Under the pieces are notes generated by a model. The model made no database searches and was not told the DNA's origin. It saw only the letters and a program-made list of their open reading frames with translations. 51,197 nt of DNA from assembly GCA_021307315.1 (NCBI GenBank), contig JAJSPD010000149.1, positions 1 through 51,197 on the forward strand. Reading direction: 5' to 3'. Position 1 is the first letter of the stretch. Every line of letters starts with the position of its first letter. The position numbers and the translations under genes are program-made. Shown here piece by piece: positions 12,141-25,222 of the stretch. Source of the DNA: Bisporella sp. PMI_857. Taxonomy: Eukaryota; Ascomycota; Leotiomycetes; Helotiales; Helotiaceae.

Positions 12141-15100
12141 CCCTTCATATGACGTGGTGTAAATAGTTTATTTACAACTGAGAACACGGCTTCATGTTGT
12201 CGTCGACAGCCCTGGCTATTTAATAAGGCTACTCACATGAACCCCTTTCCCACTAACCTCATAGGAGCTTGACTCGAGGAGGCGCTCCTGAACAAGAATA
12301 AGAAACGATACGGAATTCGGTTTGAGGCTTGAAGGCTGAGGAGGCGGAAGTTAATTCGATAATACCTTTCGCGGGAGATGTGCTTTGACGCACTTGAAAC
12401 CAAGTTGGCGAGGGGGGGTTTCCTTAGTTGGCGCACTTGCCGTGCATATCGTTTAATCGTCCTGTCTCGTATGCGTATTCTTTGGTTTAATGCGCAATGG
12501 CTTACATTAGGCCTTTCAACGGGTCGTTTGGAAGCGGTGGAGGGAAAAAAATGGCGTAGATCTTTCCTTTGGTCCGCCTATCACCGGCTTCGCCACCAAA
12601 CTTGTGTGAAGCCCTAAATGCGAAATTCGGAGTTTTCCGTATATTCCTACGGGCGATCTTCATAGTGGCGTAGCTAGTCCAATCCGGAATCAAACCCCAA
12701 ACTTCGGGACACTTTAGCGCGCTTGCCGAGAATCGCGAAATTCCACCACCGGTTCACAAGGGACGCTTCTTGCAAGATCTTTAAGATGTACAGCAGCATC
12801 TTTTCTCTAGAAGCAATATTCTGTCTACTTACTGTTAAACACCCCTCTTCACGTTCATGGAAAAGACCGGAGCTGCACGGAATCAAAGAATCAGAGAAAT
12901 TGTTGGAAGGATTAGGTCCAATGATCCAAACCTAGTTCTATGGAGAGGTTCTCGATTGGTGACCTAATAGTAACATCTAGGTTTGTAGAAGGAATGACCG
13001 AAAACGGTGATGATCATGGTAAACATGTGATTCCGAGCATCAATTGCACAATCAGGAATCGTGTAAAGAAGCAGCTAGATCCTCTGCATCCCTTGCTTGT
13101 GTATCTTCAACATTGTCAGTAGATATATCCTATGTATCAAAATCAGGTGATAATAGGCATGCCATATATGTATTTGTTGTAACAGAAATGATCTGTTTTA
13201 AGTGGCGTTTGTGTTACGATCTGAGCGGCATTAGTGAAAGTAATATTGACGCCTAACAGCCATATCGCTCTGCTTGCGGGGATTCTCCAAGTTGTGGCTT
13301 GAATCCATGATCCAGCGGGATCAATTTGGCTGGCTAGGTCCGGGAAAATGGCTAGGGCCGAGAAAATATCTTGGCATTACCATGCTAAACGCCGCCTCCA
13401 GGCTTGCATGAAAAGGCACACGATATTGATGCACGTCAGTGCGGGTATGAATGTTAATGAACGCCCATTTTCTCGAGCTGCTACCCGGCTCGGTTCGCTT
13501 TATACGTCGATCTATTCAAGGCATTTAGTGTTAGCCTAGGTGTCGAAATGCTTGAAGCATTTGGTTTAAAACATAGTGCAGGAAGAGAAGGTTGGCCATT
13601 TCTTTTGTTATACAACAAGTATATTCCTTCAAGATCCAACAGTATATTGTTGCAATTCCTCCAGAGCTCAGAGATTAGCTACCCTACTATCAGGTCAGGC
13701 TGCTGATTATTTACATTATTGAAGTCAAAGCAGAATGGTCAATCACATGAAGTATCTAAGATTGCTCCTCTATTAGGCTTGACGGTTACATTACGGCTAT
13801 TCTATCCGGCCCATGATAGCCACATCATTACGTTGTTGTCTCGGGGATTGAAGCTCGTTATTTATCATTCGTAGAAGCGTTAATGATCTATAGCAGTTGT
13901 GCATCCCAATATCAATCTATCTACTGCGTAGCATACCCATAGTTTAAATATACCTGTGCCTTTGTAATAATTTAAAGTGGTATCCAATAAAGCCTGTACG
14001 CAACATTCATATCCATTTCTTATTCTCTGTATCAGCGATGGTGAGTCAAAAGTGGACTACCTTTCATATTTCGATTTGTAAAAACGCCAAAAATTGCTTT
14101 CCGCTTGAATTTGCCATACGCTAAACTGTACTTGGCATTTACTTTCTTTATAGAGAATAAGCCATTGATATCCTGACAGCATTTGTTTTGATCTAATTTT
14201 AGCTCCTATATATTACGCTCTGTCACATGGCCAATTCTGGACTGTTCTGTCAAGGAAGTGGTTTTCTGCTCTTAGTATAAAGTTTTATACTTCTTGTATT
14301 TGCTTGTTGTAAAACTGTAAGCTTAGGTATTATAATAACTTTAAAAAAGCTACTAGTGGCGACTTCGTCACGGCCAAGGAGATCATTGATCTAAGTTCAC
14401 AATACCAGTATTATCTAGCAAAAAGTAGGGATTTCGTGTACAAGGTATTTTAAATCCCAATTAAATAGCAAGGAGAACGCCATTTGAAGTTGAGGACAAA
14501 GTTCCTATCTTAAGAAAGCTATATACTTATGTAAAGTGTTTTCATGGTGTTGAATCTATTTGCCACCGAGGTCCCCAGGTTCACCACAGAAGTGACTCCC
14601 TTCTGTTCCGGTGGTTCATTAACCATTCCACATAATATCCTATTGAGCGAGTGTGCTGCCTTCCTCTGTCCCGAGGTTTGGCCTGACCCCGAAAAGCTCA
14701 ACCCTCTAGGCATCCCATCCTAGAAGTTATAGAATTCCAGCAACTTCGTGTGCCAAGGTGGTTTGTAACACTTCGTGAAGTTAGCCAAATTCTTTTGGCA
14801 GTAATGAATTACTCCAGCGCACAGCGACGTGGCGCATCGGCTGAAAGGCCGCAAGCCCGTATATATGTAGTAAAAGGTTATATAATATTTTTTTAAATGG
14901 CAATATAACAAAAGTATTTGTAATCGTGATGATTAAAAGCCAGTTGTGATTCCGAGGAACGGAATAGCAGAGCTAAAAGAGTAGTTGTTGATGGAATGGC
15001 ATAGAGGTTAAGAATTTAATTTGTTAGAGTCGAGGAAATTAGATTAATATTAAGCATGTCCCCTGATATTCTCGTTTTCAGTTGTAAGTCTCGGCTAGCT

Positions 15101-15231
15101 GTGAACCTGTCTACAGGTGGACTAGCAGTACTACGTTCAGGAGTTTAGAGCATGAATCACATTATTTTATTGGATGTATCTAAGTCTCGCCCTTATTTCC
15201 CTATTCAATCACAAATTTCAAATGCCATTCC
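12141..15231. other. Long intergenic region without recognised genes
   Basis: About 3.1 kb between the receptor-like gene and the GPI-protein gene. Open frames up to about 80 codons occur on both strands. None shows a domain, signal peptide or intron structure I can defend. No terminal inverted repeats were noticed. Confidence 0.45.
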
Positions 15232-16585
15232 TCATAAAATGGCCATAATTCCCATTACCACAAGCACAGTCGCAACACAAGCCATCATCTCATCCCTCTT
15301 CAGGTTCATCGCACCAGAATATGGCGCCGAGGGGACTACATCATTCCCGACTGTATTCCCATTTCCTTTCACGTCCCCGCTCCCACCACCATGCCACGCC
15401 CCATTGCCGTCCGTATTTCCTACCTCGCTCGCCGTCACCGGCGCATTGCCGAACCCCGCTTGGGTCTCCTCAGCACTGGGCGGCACATAGACATTCGTTG
15501 GATTGTTCTCATTAGAATTCGATGCTTCATTCTGCTGCACACCCCCACTAGCCTCCTGCATCACCGCAGAAATTGTATTACTACTGTCGGAAGCCCTAGC
15601 AAGAGCTGTTGTTTCAGGTTGCCATGCGCTTCTCGTCAAGCTATATTTCAAGCTGTCAATGAATATCGAGAATGAATTGATGGTGTTCCTGGGCGACTCA
15701 GTGGGAGCCGCAGGGGGGCCAGCATCTTCACAGAGTGGAAGAGCAGGCGTTGCGGTGGCGAACGCAATAATGGGGTTGTTAGCTGGTGAAAGAGAGCCTT
15801 CTGTTATTGTTACGGTGACTGTTACGGTTTCATAAACAGTGAATGCGGATATGGAAGATGGATCGGAGAATCCAGCTGTGAGTTCCGGGGATGGAGTTAT
15901 GGTGGAGGTGATGGATGAATCGAAGGACGAGGGCTTTGCAGAAGAGAAAGCGTTGGTCTCTGTTATGTCTAGATCGGAAAATGCCGCTGTAAATTCCGAG
16001 AAGGAAGGTGTGATGGTAGTAGATAGCTCGAAAGATGAGGACAGAAGAGAAGGGAAAGTACTACTCTCTGTCGTGCTTGAGCTGAGTGATGGCGTGGGAG
16101 ATGAGAGAACGTTTATTTCAGCGGCAGATATGTTAAGCGATAGGAAGGTAGAAACCGAGAGGCCCACTGCTGTTGTAGATGTTGCGAAGATTGATGTCGT
16201 GGATGGAGGGGTTGAAGTAGACACAGACAAACGTACGGCGCAAGCGGCATGATTTTCACCCTGAAATTCTATTAGCTGGGAGGATTACAGCGTAGATGCG
16301 GCTCACATTGTGGCAGCAGTGTCCGGCAAATGGAGCGCAGAAATCTCCGGCATTACAGTACCCGTTATCCAGAGGACAGCATACTTCTCCTAAAGCTGGG
16401 TTATAACAAAAGTGCGCATTTTCATCACCACAATTTATGGATCCCTTGCCGTATGTCTTCTCGCAGCTTAAAAAGTCTCGTTTCTCTCTGAAGTGGTTGC
16501 TGTATTTAGCTGCAGGATGATGGTGAGTGGGGCTTGCAAGAGTAGCAGCAAAGAACAGAGTCAAATTAAGAGTGGATTTCATCAT
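15232..16585 (-). CDS. Cysteine-rich, Ser/Thr-rich GPI-anchored surface protein
   Basis: Two exons, 16585-16307 and 16260-15232, joined by a GTGAGC...CAG intron of 46 bp, give 435 residues. A signal peptide (MMKSTLNLTLFFAATLAS) leads to a basic pro-region ending in KR near residue 36. Next is a compact cysteine-rich domain: SCEKTYGKGSINCG, HFCYNPALGEVCCPLDNGYC and DFCAPFAGHCCHN, completed across the splice by GENHAACAV. A Ser/Thr-rich stalk of about 150 residues, a VYETVTVTVTIT patch and a Gly/Asn-rich region follow. The end has a short basic spacer and hydrophobic tail (CVATVLVVMGIMAIL), typical of a GPI attachment signal with the omega site near SGA. It is expected at the plasma membrane or cell wall. 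Its partner or role is unknown. The splice is well supported because it restores the CCxNGE pattern. Confidence 0.85.
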
Positions 16586-17726
16586 GTGAACCGCGGGATC
16601 AGCCTTGATTAGTTAAGGAAAGGATTGAACTGTATGGGTAGGGAGATTTCGTGAAGATATTTGGTGGCTACTTGTTTGCCAGTGGCCATTGATGGATTAT
16701 ATCCGTGGACTATAGAGTAAAGGGATATTTTTTCCATGTCAAAATGGCAGCATGATAGAAATAAGAAATCAATCGGATTGAGAATGCGAATTGCAAAGAA
16801 TATTAGATAATTCCTTGTGTCTATGTACGAGATCGCCCCTCGCTTCACCGGCGCCCTTGCTGTTGATCAATTATTGGCCGATGGGTGAAGCGAGAAAGGA
16901 CTGACAGTATAAAGATAAGGAGTATTTGATCAATGTTCATCTAGCTAAGGAAATCCAGACACAATTTGATGCTTTGGCTAGAGTAACCTGCTAACTTCGC
17001 AACTTGGTGTAATAGAGAATCAAAATGATGTCTGTTTTACATATGGCATTTGAGGATTCCGTAACACCGGCTCCTAAACCTTCTACTCCCAGATGACCGT
17101 AGCCATAACCTGATGGTGCGTCATGATTCTTGTTTTTGGAGAACCTTGTATGACCTCGCCACTAGATAGTTTGTTACAAATGAGAATGGCTGACAACGGA
17201 CTTTATCTAGCTCAATAAAGGAAGTCTTAGCTTGGTGGTGTTGCGTATCTGGGTTCATAAGCTTGCTACTTGGCAGATGAACCACCAAGGTTGGGTTCGG
17301 TGGAGAACATCCCCAGAGATGACGCTCCTCCTTCACAAGGAGGCGGGTCCCCCAGTTAACGAAAGAGGCAAACTAATTTACCACACCATCGTAAAAAAAA
17401 AACTTTAATTCAGCCATTTGATTCTGCTGAACCATGGTCAAATGTAATATTTTATGCTCTACTCTCCTACATAGGCATAGAAAAGTGACCATGAGCACTC
17501 TGCTGGGGACCTCCCATACCTCGGTTATATAGATGAACATTCAATCAAGTATTTCGCACAAAAGGTGTGTGCGAGTGTTTCAAAAAAAAATCTACTGCAT
17601 CTTTCGAAAGAGTCTCCTAGATCTGCCAGAAAGAAAGGAGTAGGAAACGAATTGTGTTGACTCGATACGCACCAATGATACCCGCATAATTATTAACACT
17701 AATTCAAGATTTACTGCAACTAGACA
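16586..17726. other. Intergenic region upstream of the GPI-protein gene
   Basis: It contains the promoter of the minus-strand GPI gene (first few hundred bases above 16585) and further DNA in which I see no gene, repeat or RNA. Confidence 0.45.
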
Positions 17727-18103
17727 TCATATTGAATATGTTGTAGAAGAGCTCATGAAATGTTCAAAACTAACAGGAAAGTAAGTTAAGCTAATGGCCA
17801 AACTACAATAAGCAGCAAGAGGCATGATAAAGAACTCAAGGGCCGCACCGAATCCGAAGCAATCCCTCAAGTAGAATTCATACAGAGATATTCCGTGATC
17901 ATTGACGATATATTCTTCTTTTGTGGTCTTCAAGCAGGATTTAAGCTCGTGAAAAGTGAGCGGCAAAATGAAATACTGGGGGTTACAATTCCAATTGACT
18001 GCAGATATTGCCGTGCTGCAAAGGTGTCACCACCACAAAAGGGAATTACTCAGAAGAGCATGAAAATGGAGGATATTGAGGAACGCTGCTGCATGAAATT
18101 GTA
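17727..18103 (-). pseudogene. Decayed coding remnant, unknown family
   Basis: One frame on the minus strand stays open for about 125 codons except for a single TGA after SLLWW. It reads coherently, with FHAAAFLNILHFHALL at the start, then NDHGISLYEFYLRDCFG, and a hydrophobic line ALEFFIMPLAAYCSLAISL near the end. The stop would be a CGA-to-TGA change, typical of C-to-T mutation. No start codon or splice sites complete it. It may be a relic of a gene related to the ankyrin-type gene downstream, but I cannot assign a family. Confidence 0.35.
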
Positions 18104-18692
18104 GTTATTTTCATGTGAAGCTGAAATCTATAACTTGAGCACAGCGAGGTCGTCGGAAGCTGCAAAAGAAAACTGTGCTAATATTCAATGAGTTCCGCAA
18201 TTTCCAATAATACCTCTACCAAAATATCTCATACTACCACCACAATGATAGAATGGCATTTGCAGACTCGAATTGGCTAAAAGAAACTTTACAACAGACT
18301 ATCTGATTTCGGGTGGCGTTGCCTAAGTACTTCGAGCAATCAAGATCCTCTTGCCTCACCTCACATCCCTAGTTGTCAAGTGAATTTAGATTCAAAGATT
18401 TTATTGATTCAACAATACTGTAAATACTACAAAAAACAGCCTCCGTTAGACGTAGAAACTTGACTTAAGAAATATCTTTCGCCGACGTCCACAAGTATAT
18501 GCAAATTCTCAGCTGTCTCACTGAACCTCAATTCGCCTCTGCCTATGGCAAATCGACCTGTTCACAATCCATAGCCATAAATTTACTGCAGAGAATCCAC
18601 TCCAAGAAGTTACCATCAAGGCGGGAGAGCCCCAAACATAAGACTCCAAGTGACAAGCCTCCCGACTGTTCCAATTGCCTCGGCTCGAATCT
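18104..18692. other. Spacer downstream of the Helo/ankyrin gene
   Basis: About 590 bases holding the 3' flank of the minus-strand Helo/ankyrin gene. I see no gene or repeat in it. Confidence 0.4.
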
Positions 18693-21600
18693 TTATTCTT
18701 CTTCCCGAAAGAGAAGAGCAAGCATATCCTCTTCTCTTACTTCTTCAGTGTGCCTATGAAGAACACGTCTGTCAGCAAAAGAGGGCTGACTAAAGTTATA
18801 GTTTCTCCCTGGCCCTAGCAAATCTTTGTCATCATAATTATCAGTAGTATAACTGCTCCAGTGATCTTCGTCCGCTAATTCTTGCTCGCGCAGCTCAAAG
18901 AAATAGTCCAAGAACTCAAGAGCACAACCTTTGAACTTCGCCCGTGATATATCATATTCCTTCATCAATTCGTCAAGCCGATTATGGAGTTCCTCTTCTT
19001 CATCCTCAATCTCTAGACGATCTTCGTCGGGAATAAGACTGCAATACCGCATATAAGGGTCAATCCTCACGCAAGTGTGCGTCATTCCAAGCCTGTCGAA
19101 AGTCATTACCAAAGCAAAAGTGCGTATTTCTTTCTCTAAAGTTTCTGTTGGCCATCGGAGGCAATCTATAAAAATATGTAAATAATCTCTTGGCCTCCTA
19201 CTATACCTTCGGACTATTGCAGTAAAGGGTGTATATCCGCCTGGAGAGCATCGACAGGAAAATTTGGCCATATTAGACATGTCAAATCCAATTTGCAAAA
19301 GAATTCCACGCGGATCAGAACCTGCAGAATCTGGTGGTGGAGTGAGGTATCCGCTTGCTGCTAAAAAATGACCAGCAGTCAGACCAGAGTCCCTATGGCA
19401 CTCTGATATACTAGCACCGTTTTCGACCAAGACTCTAACCAGTTCGAAATTATAATAATTGCAAGCTTTCATAAGCGGTGTATATCCGAGGTCGTTGTAT
19501 GTATTAAGGCCAGGAACTCCCTCTGAGAGGAGTGCCTCCACTATCCTTACAGCTATGCGCCCTAACCGGCCGTCTCCAACATTGTTTATAAGGCTGTGGT
19601 ACAGATTTTTATGTTCTAAAGAATCCTTCTGCCGAAAGATGGCACCAAGTAAAGCGCTTCGAACACTCTCGCTGATTCCTATGAGTCCCCGGAATATCGA
19701 TACTGGGATGTCAAGAAAGTCCCACATCGTCTTGCGAGGGCTTGTGAAGTAAGGTAAACAGTCGCCATCCAAAAGGAGATTAGTGGATTCTAAGCATTCG
19801 GTTTTAATAGCAAAATCAATCGGAAATTGTGAGTTGGAGTCCTGGGCATACTTGTCTGCCCTATTGGCAAGAAGAAACATAACTGCCTCAGGCCAATTTG
19901 CGGCTGCGGCAAGGTGAAGCGGAGTTAAAAGCTGAGATGTCTCTTCCTTAGGCCTCATACCGTGACGCACAAATGATTCGAGGTCTGATTTGGACTTTCG
20001 TAGCAAAATATCAGATATATATGGATAGCCCCATTCTGCCGTGTATTACGTTAGAAATAGGCGAAGTGCGCAGGAAATATTCCTTGAAGAATCATTTGAT
20101 GCAATTAAACAAATTTCAAATGTTTTACATTAAAATAAAAGTTGAATTCATAATTACATCTATTAATTGAAGAGGAGTATTGCGATCTGTATGATATAAT
20201 ATGTAAAAGAGTAAATATGACTTACCATCTATTGACTCTGGCCAACACCGCATATATTCAATCATCTCAACTCCATCAATAACTTCGTCTGTTGGTAGTC
20301 CGGTCCATTCTATTACATTTTCGCTAAAACCAGGCAGAATTCTTTGCCTCGGAATTTGGAAATGGTCGCTGTTTACGAGCAGCTGTTGTGCCGTGCTAAT
20401 GTGTTGTAAGAAATGAAATAAATTAATGCTGTGCAGCATTAAGAATTCCGCTTACCGGAGGTTATTGTCAATGAAATCTGTCTTAATTCCCATAGATATC
20501 AATAGTTGGAATATTCGCCCCCCAAAACCTTGTTCGCAATCTCCGAGTCTATTAAATAAAGATGCTTGCAGCTGTTTAAAGTTAATGGTGTTAGGAGTGT
20601 ACTAACAGGGTAATATACTTGCATGAAGCAAGGTCCGTCCATCTTTGTCTACGTCATCAGGAGATGCTTTCCCAGAATTGAATGCCTCCAGTAATTGCCT
20701 TTCGATAACTTTGAGAAGCTTGTTTTGTTCCTTCATATTGTATATAGCGGTAATGTAACTATGCCGTGAGACCTTTTTATTTCGATGCCAACGATCGCGA
20801 TATAAATCACGAAAGAATGACTCTAGAGGCAACTTGCGAACCATTCCTATTCAACATCCTGGAGTCAGTATTGTTAAAAAAGGAGCTTTTATAGTCGAGA
20901 CAATGTCTAATAAGTATCTGAAGACCTATCTTGTGGGCCGTCCAGTTTGGGATACAGAGTCCCGAAAATATGAGACCTACTACTGGTACGCAATCCAAAA
21001 GCTATAGAATACCCTCCAGCACCATGTGTTGCCTCAAAACTCAGCTTTACAAGATTACTGAGAATTGCGCTTTGAATACACCCACGCATACGGGCAGGGT
21101 AAGTCTGATTGTTTGCATGAACCTTACAATCTTTCGAATAAACATTCTGATAGTTTATAGCCGCGCCGGCGATTCCACCAAAATTCCAGGCTCCGATGCC
21201 ATTGATTCTCCGACAAGTACAGTATAGAGAAAGTGTTGCTTGATAGTGTTTTTCGAGGGGCTTTTTCTTGGATATTCTATTTGTATACAAAACAGGTGAT
21301 CTGGGAAAGTTGTCCATAACTTCTTTTAAGAGACTCGGCTTGTGAGCTGCTTGAGATTGAAAGGAAGCCAATCCACGGAGCTCGCGTTTCATCTCCTTTA
21401 TTTCCCTAGTCTTTAAGAGTCAGCTAATACTTACAGATGTCTCAAACTTTTAGATGACGTTACCAAAGAATTGAGCTGTCGATGTGCTATGACGTTTTCA
21501 GATTGATGTTGGTGCTGCTGTTCGTGAATCTGTTCTCGAAGAGATTCAACATTTGATACAATAAGACAACTAGAGGACTCTAAACTAGATTTAAGAACTC

Positions 21601-22192
21601 TAGAATTATCTTCGAAAGTCTTTGATAGGCTTTGGACTTCTTTTTCAACAGTTTGACTGAAGTAAAGGGTTGAGCAATCGACCTTCTCTAACCTTTCTCT
21701 GATGTTTTGGGTGGAACCCTGGAGGTCACAAAAATGGCGGAGATTGCGCTGACCTATCCACATATTCAGCAACCCTTTCTGCCTTTCGATTTCATCTAAT
21801 GCCAAAGTGATTTTGGCCTCCCGCTTTACTGTGAGTATCTTCTTCCACATATTCCGCCCACTACTATCTCCCACTCCTCCCGAAATTTCTTGGAGTACAC
21901 TCTCCAAAGTTCGAGCTTGTATTGTGCAATCTTTCAGTGCTGCTTCAACCCAAGAAACCGATATCATTGATGACGAAGAATGTGAGAAAGGAGCTTGTAT
22001 CGCATCTAATTGTTGCATAAATTCTGCCAAGGTAATAAGTTGTTGTATTTCATTAAGCCATCCTTTGACTTTGTCTGGAGCGTCTTGAACTCGTGAGCAG
22101 AGATTGGATCCGAATAGAAGAAGCCGTGCACAAACATCTGCACACTGCACGCCTGCTGCCGCGACCCCTACCAAGGCAACAGCTTCTGCCAT
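18693..22192 (-). CDS. Helo-like domain plus ankyrin-repeat protein (NLR-like, no NACHT)
   Basis: Proposed exons are 22192-21464, 21410-20981, 20846-20619, 20564-20456, 20395-20226 and 20035-18693, about 1002 residues. Residues 1-243 match the Helo-like N-terminal domain of fungal STAND proteins: MAEAVALVGVAAAGVQCADV at the start, the LQEISGGVGD line, then EIERQKGLLNMWI and a coiled coil. Exon 2 adds a small CxC...C module (LYCTCRRINGIGAW) and an AILSNLVKLSFEATHGAGG segment. Ankyrin-type motifs include DDVDKDGRTLLHA, TPLHLAAAANWPEAVMFLLA and YTPLMKACNYYNFELVRVLV. The C-terminus is acidic (EIEDEEEELHNRLDELMKEY). There is no NACHT or NB-ARC P-loop. Relatives act in fungal non-self recognition or cell death, or are uncharacterised. 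The borders of introns 2 and 3 are uncertain by a few codons. Intron 5 (190 bp) may hide a micro-exon. Confidence 0.75.
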
Positions 22193-23718
22193 GTCAAATT
22201 TAATATGACTGCTCGAGTCTGTTGAAATGTTTGAAAGTTGTGATGTTGAGTTTCCCAATTTCGAGGCTGGGGGGCGGCACACAAGTTTTTTTTGATACTA
22301 CCCTCGCACAAGGTTATGCTAGGATTTTGCAAATTGCTCAGCCTCAATTGCTGCCTAAGCCCCCAAAGGGCATTTAGGAGTGGCCAGCCTTACTTGCTCG
22401 ATATGGTGAGAGTATACCCCTGCCAGCCTTGGAACCATGTGAGGCTCGGGATAGGTTAGGGATCAAGATGATCGATCTACGGCAGCTGTGGCTGCCGCCC
22501 CCAATAGTGGAGATGTCAAAGCCCGGTGAATAAGCAAGGTTTTATACCCTTTTGGAAGTAAAATATCATGACTTTACTTTGCGCTTTGTAAACCTTTCTT
22601 GCTTATGATCCAATATGTCTTCCATTGGCTAACTTAGGACATCTTTAATATAAAATGGAGTTGTGGTTGCAGTTGACTTGAGTGCGATAGCTCTCGGTGT
22701 AGCATAGGCGAAAGTTCTAGATATTAAATACTTTACTCAATTTAACTATGTAACGCTTAGATAGATAGTTTGCTTAGAACGTGTAATTTAGTAGACAGGA
22801 AATATTATGACATAATTGTAAACGGCCGAGGAAAAGCTATGCGACCTATGCAAATAAAAAGTCTCCAAAAGGACTTCAGGTTGGTGCTATTAGTCCTTCA
22901 TATCGCAGTCTCAAACCCGGGCAGGGAGCGCACACAAGGATCATTGTGAGCAATAGAGCACTGGATCACTGGCACTGCAGCTGATGCTTAATCTCTCTCC
23001 AGAATAACCAAGCAGAAGCTAATCATTCGTCATGAGACAAGGCTTTGATTGGTCCAGATTGCGACAGATAAAGTTGGTGCGTGTACAGAGCTTGCGTGGT
23101 TGTAGTTTCTAAGGAGCTTTGAAGGATGAGGCATACGGAAAGCGAGTCGCCTGTTAGAGGGATTTACAAGGATCAAATCAGGCGCTAAAGAATGTCAATG
23201 TAAAACTAGCCAATAGAGGACGCAATCGGCCTCCCACGTGGGGTAGGTAGGTGGCTCTACCGTATAATAAGGAGCCGATTTTGACACAGCTATTCTTTTC
23301 GCTTTATCCTATGCTGCTCAATGTCAAATGATTACGTGAAACTATATTTAGCAAGTGAGTTTAATTCTTGCTTTATTAAAATATGATCAATGTCAAGATT
23401 TCGGTTGTAGTTGGAGAACTGGTGGGCTGTGCCTAACATTGCTGGACCCCCCCCCACTTGCCCCTCATTAACCCCTCCTAAAGCACAAACAGAGCAACAG
23501 TATCAATTACGCCCCAATTTTCCTCCTCGGCTTGAACGGACCCGACCATCCTATATTTGCTATACCAATGTGCGCAAACGCGTCCCCAATCACCATTCAC
23601 CTTCAACCTTGGACACCTGCCAACAACCCAACTAGGCTCTAACCCCAATGCGCTACGATAAGCAATACAACCATTTAGATCTAATCTGATCTGAATCACG
23701 AAAACCACATACGACGAG
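22193..23718. promoter_or_regulatory. Shared upstream region of divergent Helo/ankyrin and methyltransferase genes
   Basis: About 1.5 kb separates the two divergent start codons. A perfect E-box-like CCCACGTGGG lies near 23233-23242, and a TATA-like CCGTATAATAAGG near 23260. A C-tract is seen near 23450. No coding sequence was recognised. Function of these motifs is inferred from position only. Confidence 0.4.
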
Positions 23719-25222
23719 ATGAGCGACGCTCCACAACTACCGGCGCAGGAACAAGCACTTGCTGCGTCGCAGGATGTTGTACAAGATGAAGAATCAGACC
23801 AATCTCCCCAGAATGCTGGACTATCCACGCAATCGGCGGTCAGCGACCTGGCAGATGAGAGTGCGCTGCAGCATCTCAATGTAAGTTGCTTTCAAAACCT
23901 TGCAGGAGGTGTACAGAGCCAACCTTTTGCGCAGATTGACTACTCAGATGACTCTGATTCTGCCCTTGGAGGGATGACACCGCAGTAAGTCTGCAATATT
24001 TACCATTGATAGACGCGGCGTTGAGAAAAACAAGGACGTCGACAATGTCGGTCAATTCGAGTGTGTTCTCATACGTGGAGGAGAATGGAATGACATATCA
24101 TCGATACAAGGATGGCAGTATGTTGTGAACCCTGGTTACTGTCTTGCATATCTGACAAGATGCATAGAGTACATGTTACCCAACCACGAGGTTCGTACAT
24201 ACAAGCATCGGAAATTATAGATCTGGTGCTCACATCAAGCATAGAGCGAAATGGACCGACTAGGTATGAAAGTCAACCGTATAGCCTGCCATCATTAATG
24301 TTTATATAGATCTTCAACATCAACTGTGGCTGCTCACCCTACATGATGCCTTATTTCTGTCACCTGTCGAGAATCCCCACAATATTCTGGACATAGGTAC
24401 TGGCACGGGTATTTGGGCAATTGAAGTTGGTATGATACCCTCAGTATCGCAACGATACGAAAATACTGACGACTACAGCAAACAACTTCCCCTCGGCACA
24501 TGTTGTCGGTACCGACTTGAGTCCAATACAACCCGCGTAGTATGTTTCTCAGGTTCGCGCTAATTTCCTTTACTGATAAACATAGCGTGCCACCAAATTG
24601 TCATTTCGAAGTTGACGACTTTGAAGATGAATGGGATTACACGCAAAAATTCGATCTGGTCCACGGGAGAGCCATGGTTACCTGCTTCAAAGACCCTCTC
24701 GGCGTCATCACGTCAGCTTTCAATTCGCTTCGTCCAGGCGGCTATCTCGAACTCCAAGATCTCGTACTTCCCATGCGCTGTATCGACGATAGTTTAGAGG
24801 GTACCAAGATTAACGAATGGCAAACCCGGACTCTTGCAGCAGCGGCCAAAATGGGACATACCTGGAAAGTTAGCGGATTCTACTCGCAATATCTCGAAGA
24901 AGCTGGCTTCGTAGATGTGGTTGAGCAACATTTACAGTGGCCAATGAACCGCTGGCCCAAGGGAGCCCATCTGAAGACCATTGGCTCTTACTTTCAAGAG
25001 GATATGACAAGAGGATTGGAGAATTTGAGCATGGCGGCGTTGACACGTGGAGCGGGCATGACTATGGAACAGGTTCTAGAGCTCACGACCGAGGCAAAGA
25101 AGGATCTAGCAGACAAGCGTATTCATGCGTACTGCCCGATGTCAGTTTCTCCCTGGCTTATTCAATGCGTTTTCGCTGACTTAATTTGCAGTATCATTGT
25201 ATATGGAAGGAAGCCTGAATAA
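23719..25222 (+). CDS. SAM-dependent methyltransferase (TAM/LaeA-like family)
   Basis: Nine exons: 23719-23880, 23935-23984, 24035-24117, 24168-24190, 24245-24263, 24310-24429, 24479-24539, 24586-25140 and 25192-25222, giving 367 residues. All introns are GT-AG, and phases join a family-typical line. After an acidic, Gln/Ser-rich N-terminus comes VEENGMTYHRYKDGKYMLPN, then EMDRLDLQHQLWLLTL. SAM motif I (ILDIGTGTGIWAIEV) lies at about residues 138-151. Motif II follows (VVGTDLSPIQPAYVPPNC), then FDLVHGRAM and LRPGGYLELQD. The end is PIIVYGRKPE. Exons 4 and 5 are only 23 and 19 bases but are needed to keep the motif line. Such enzymes are common in secondary-metabolism regulation and clusters. 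The substrate is unknown, and no cluster enzymes are adjacent. The start of exon 3 could be 9 bases earlier. Confidence 0.9.

Noticed and set aside
15839..16252. Plus-strand 137-codon frame opposite the GPI-protein gene
   Set aside because: Mirror of the Ser/Thr-rich coding strand; Val/Glu/Asp-rich composition is the expected antisense pattern.
21406..21434. 29-bp intron using GTAAGT after SLRHL in the Helo/ankyrin gene
   Set aside because: Too short for a fungal intron. A GTAACG donor at 21463 with acceptor at 21411 gives 53 bp and the same frame.
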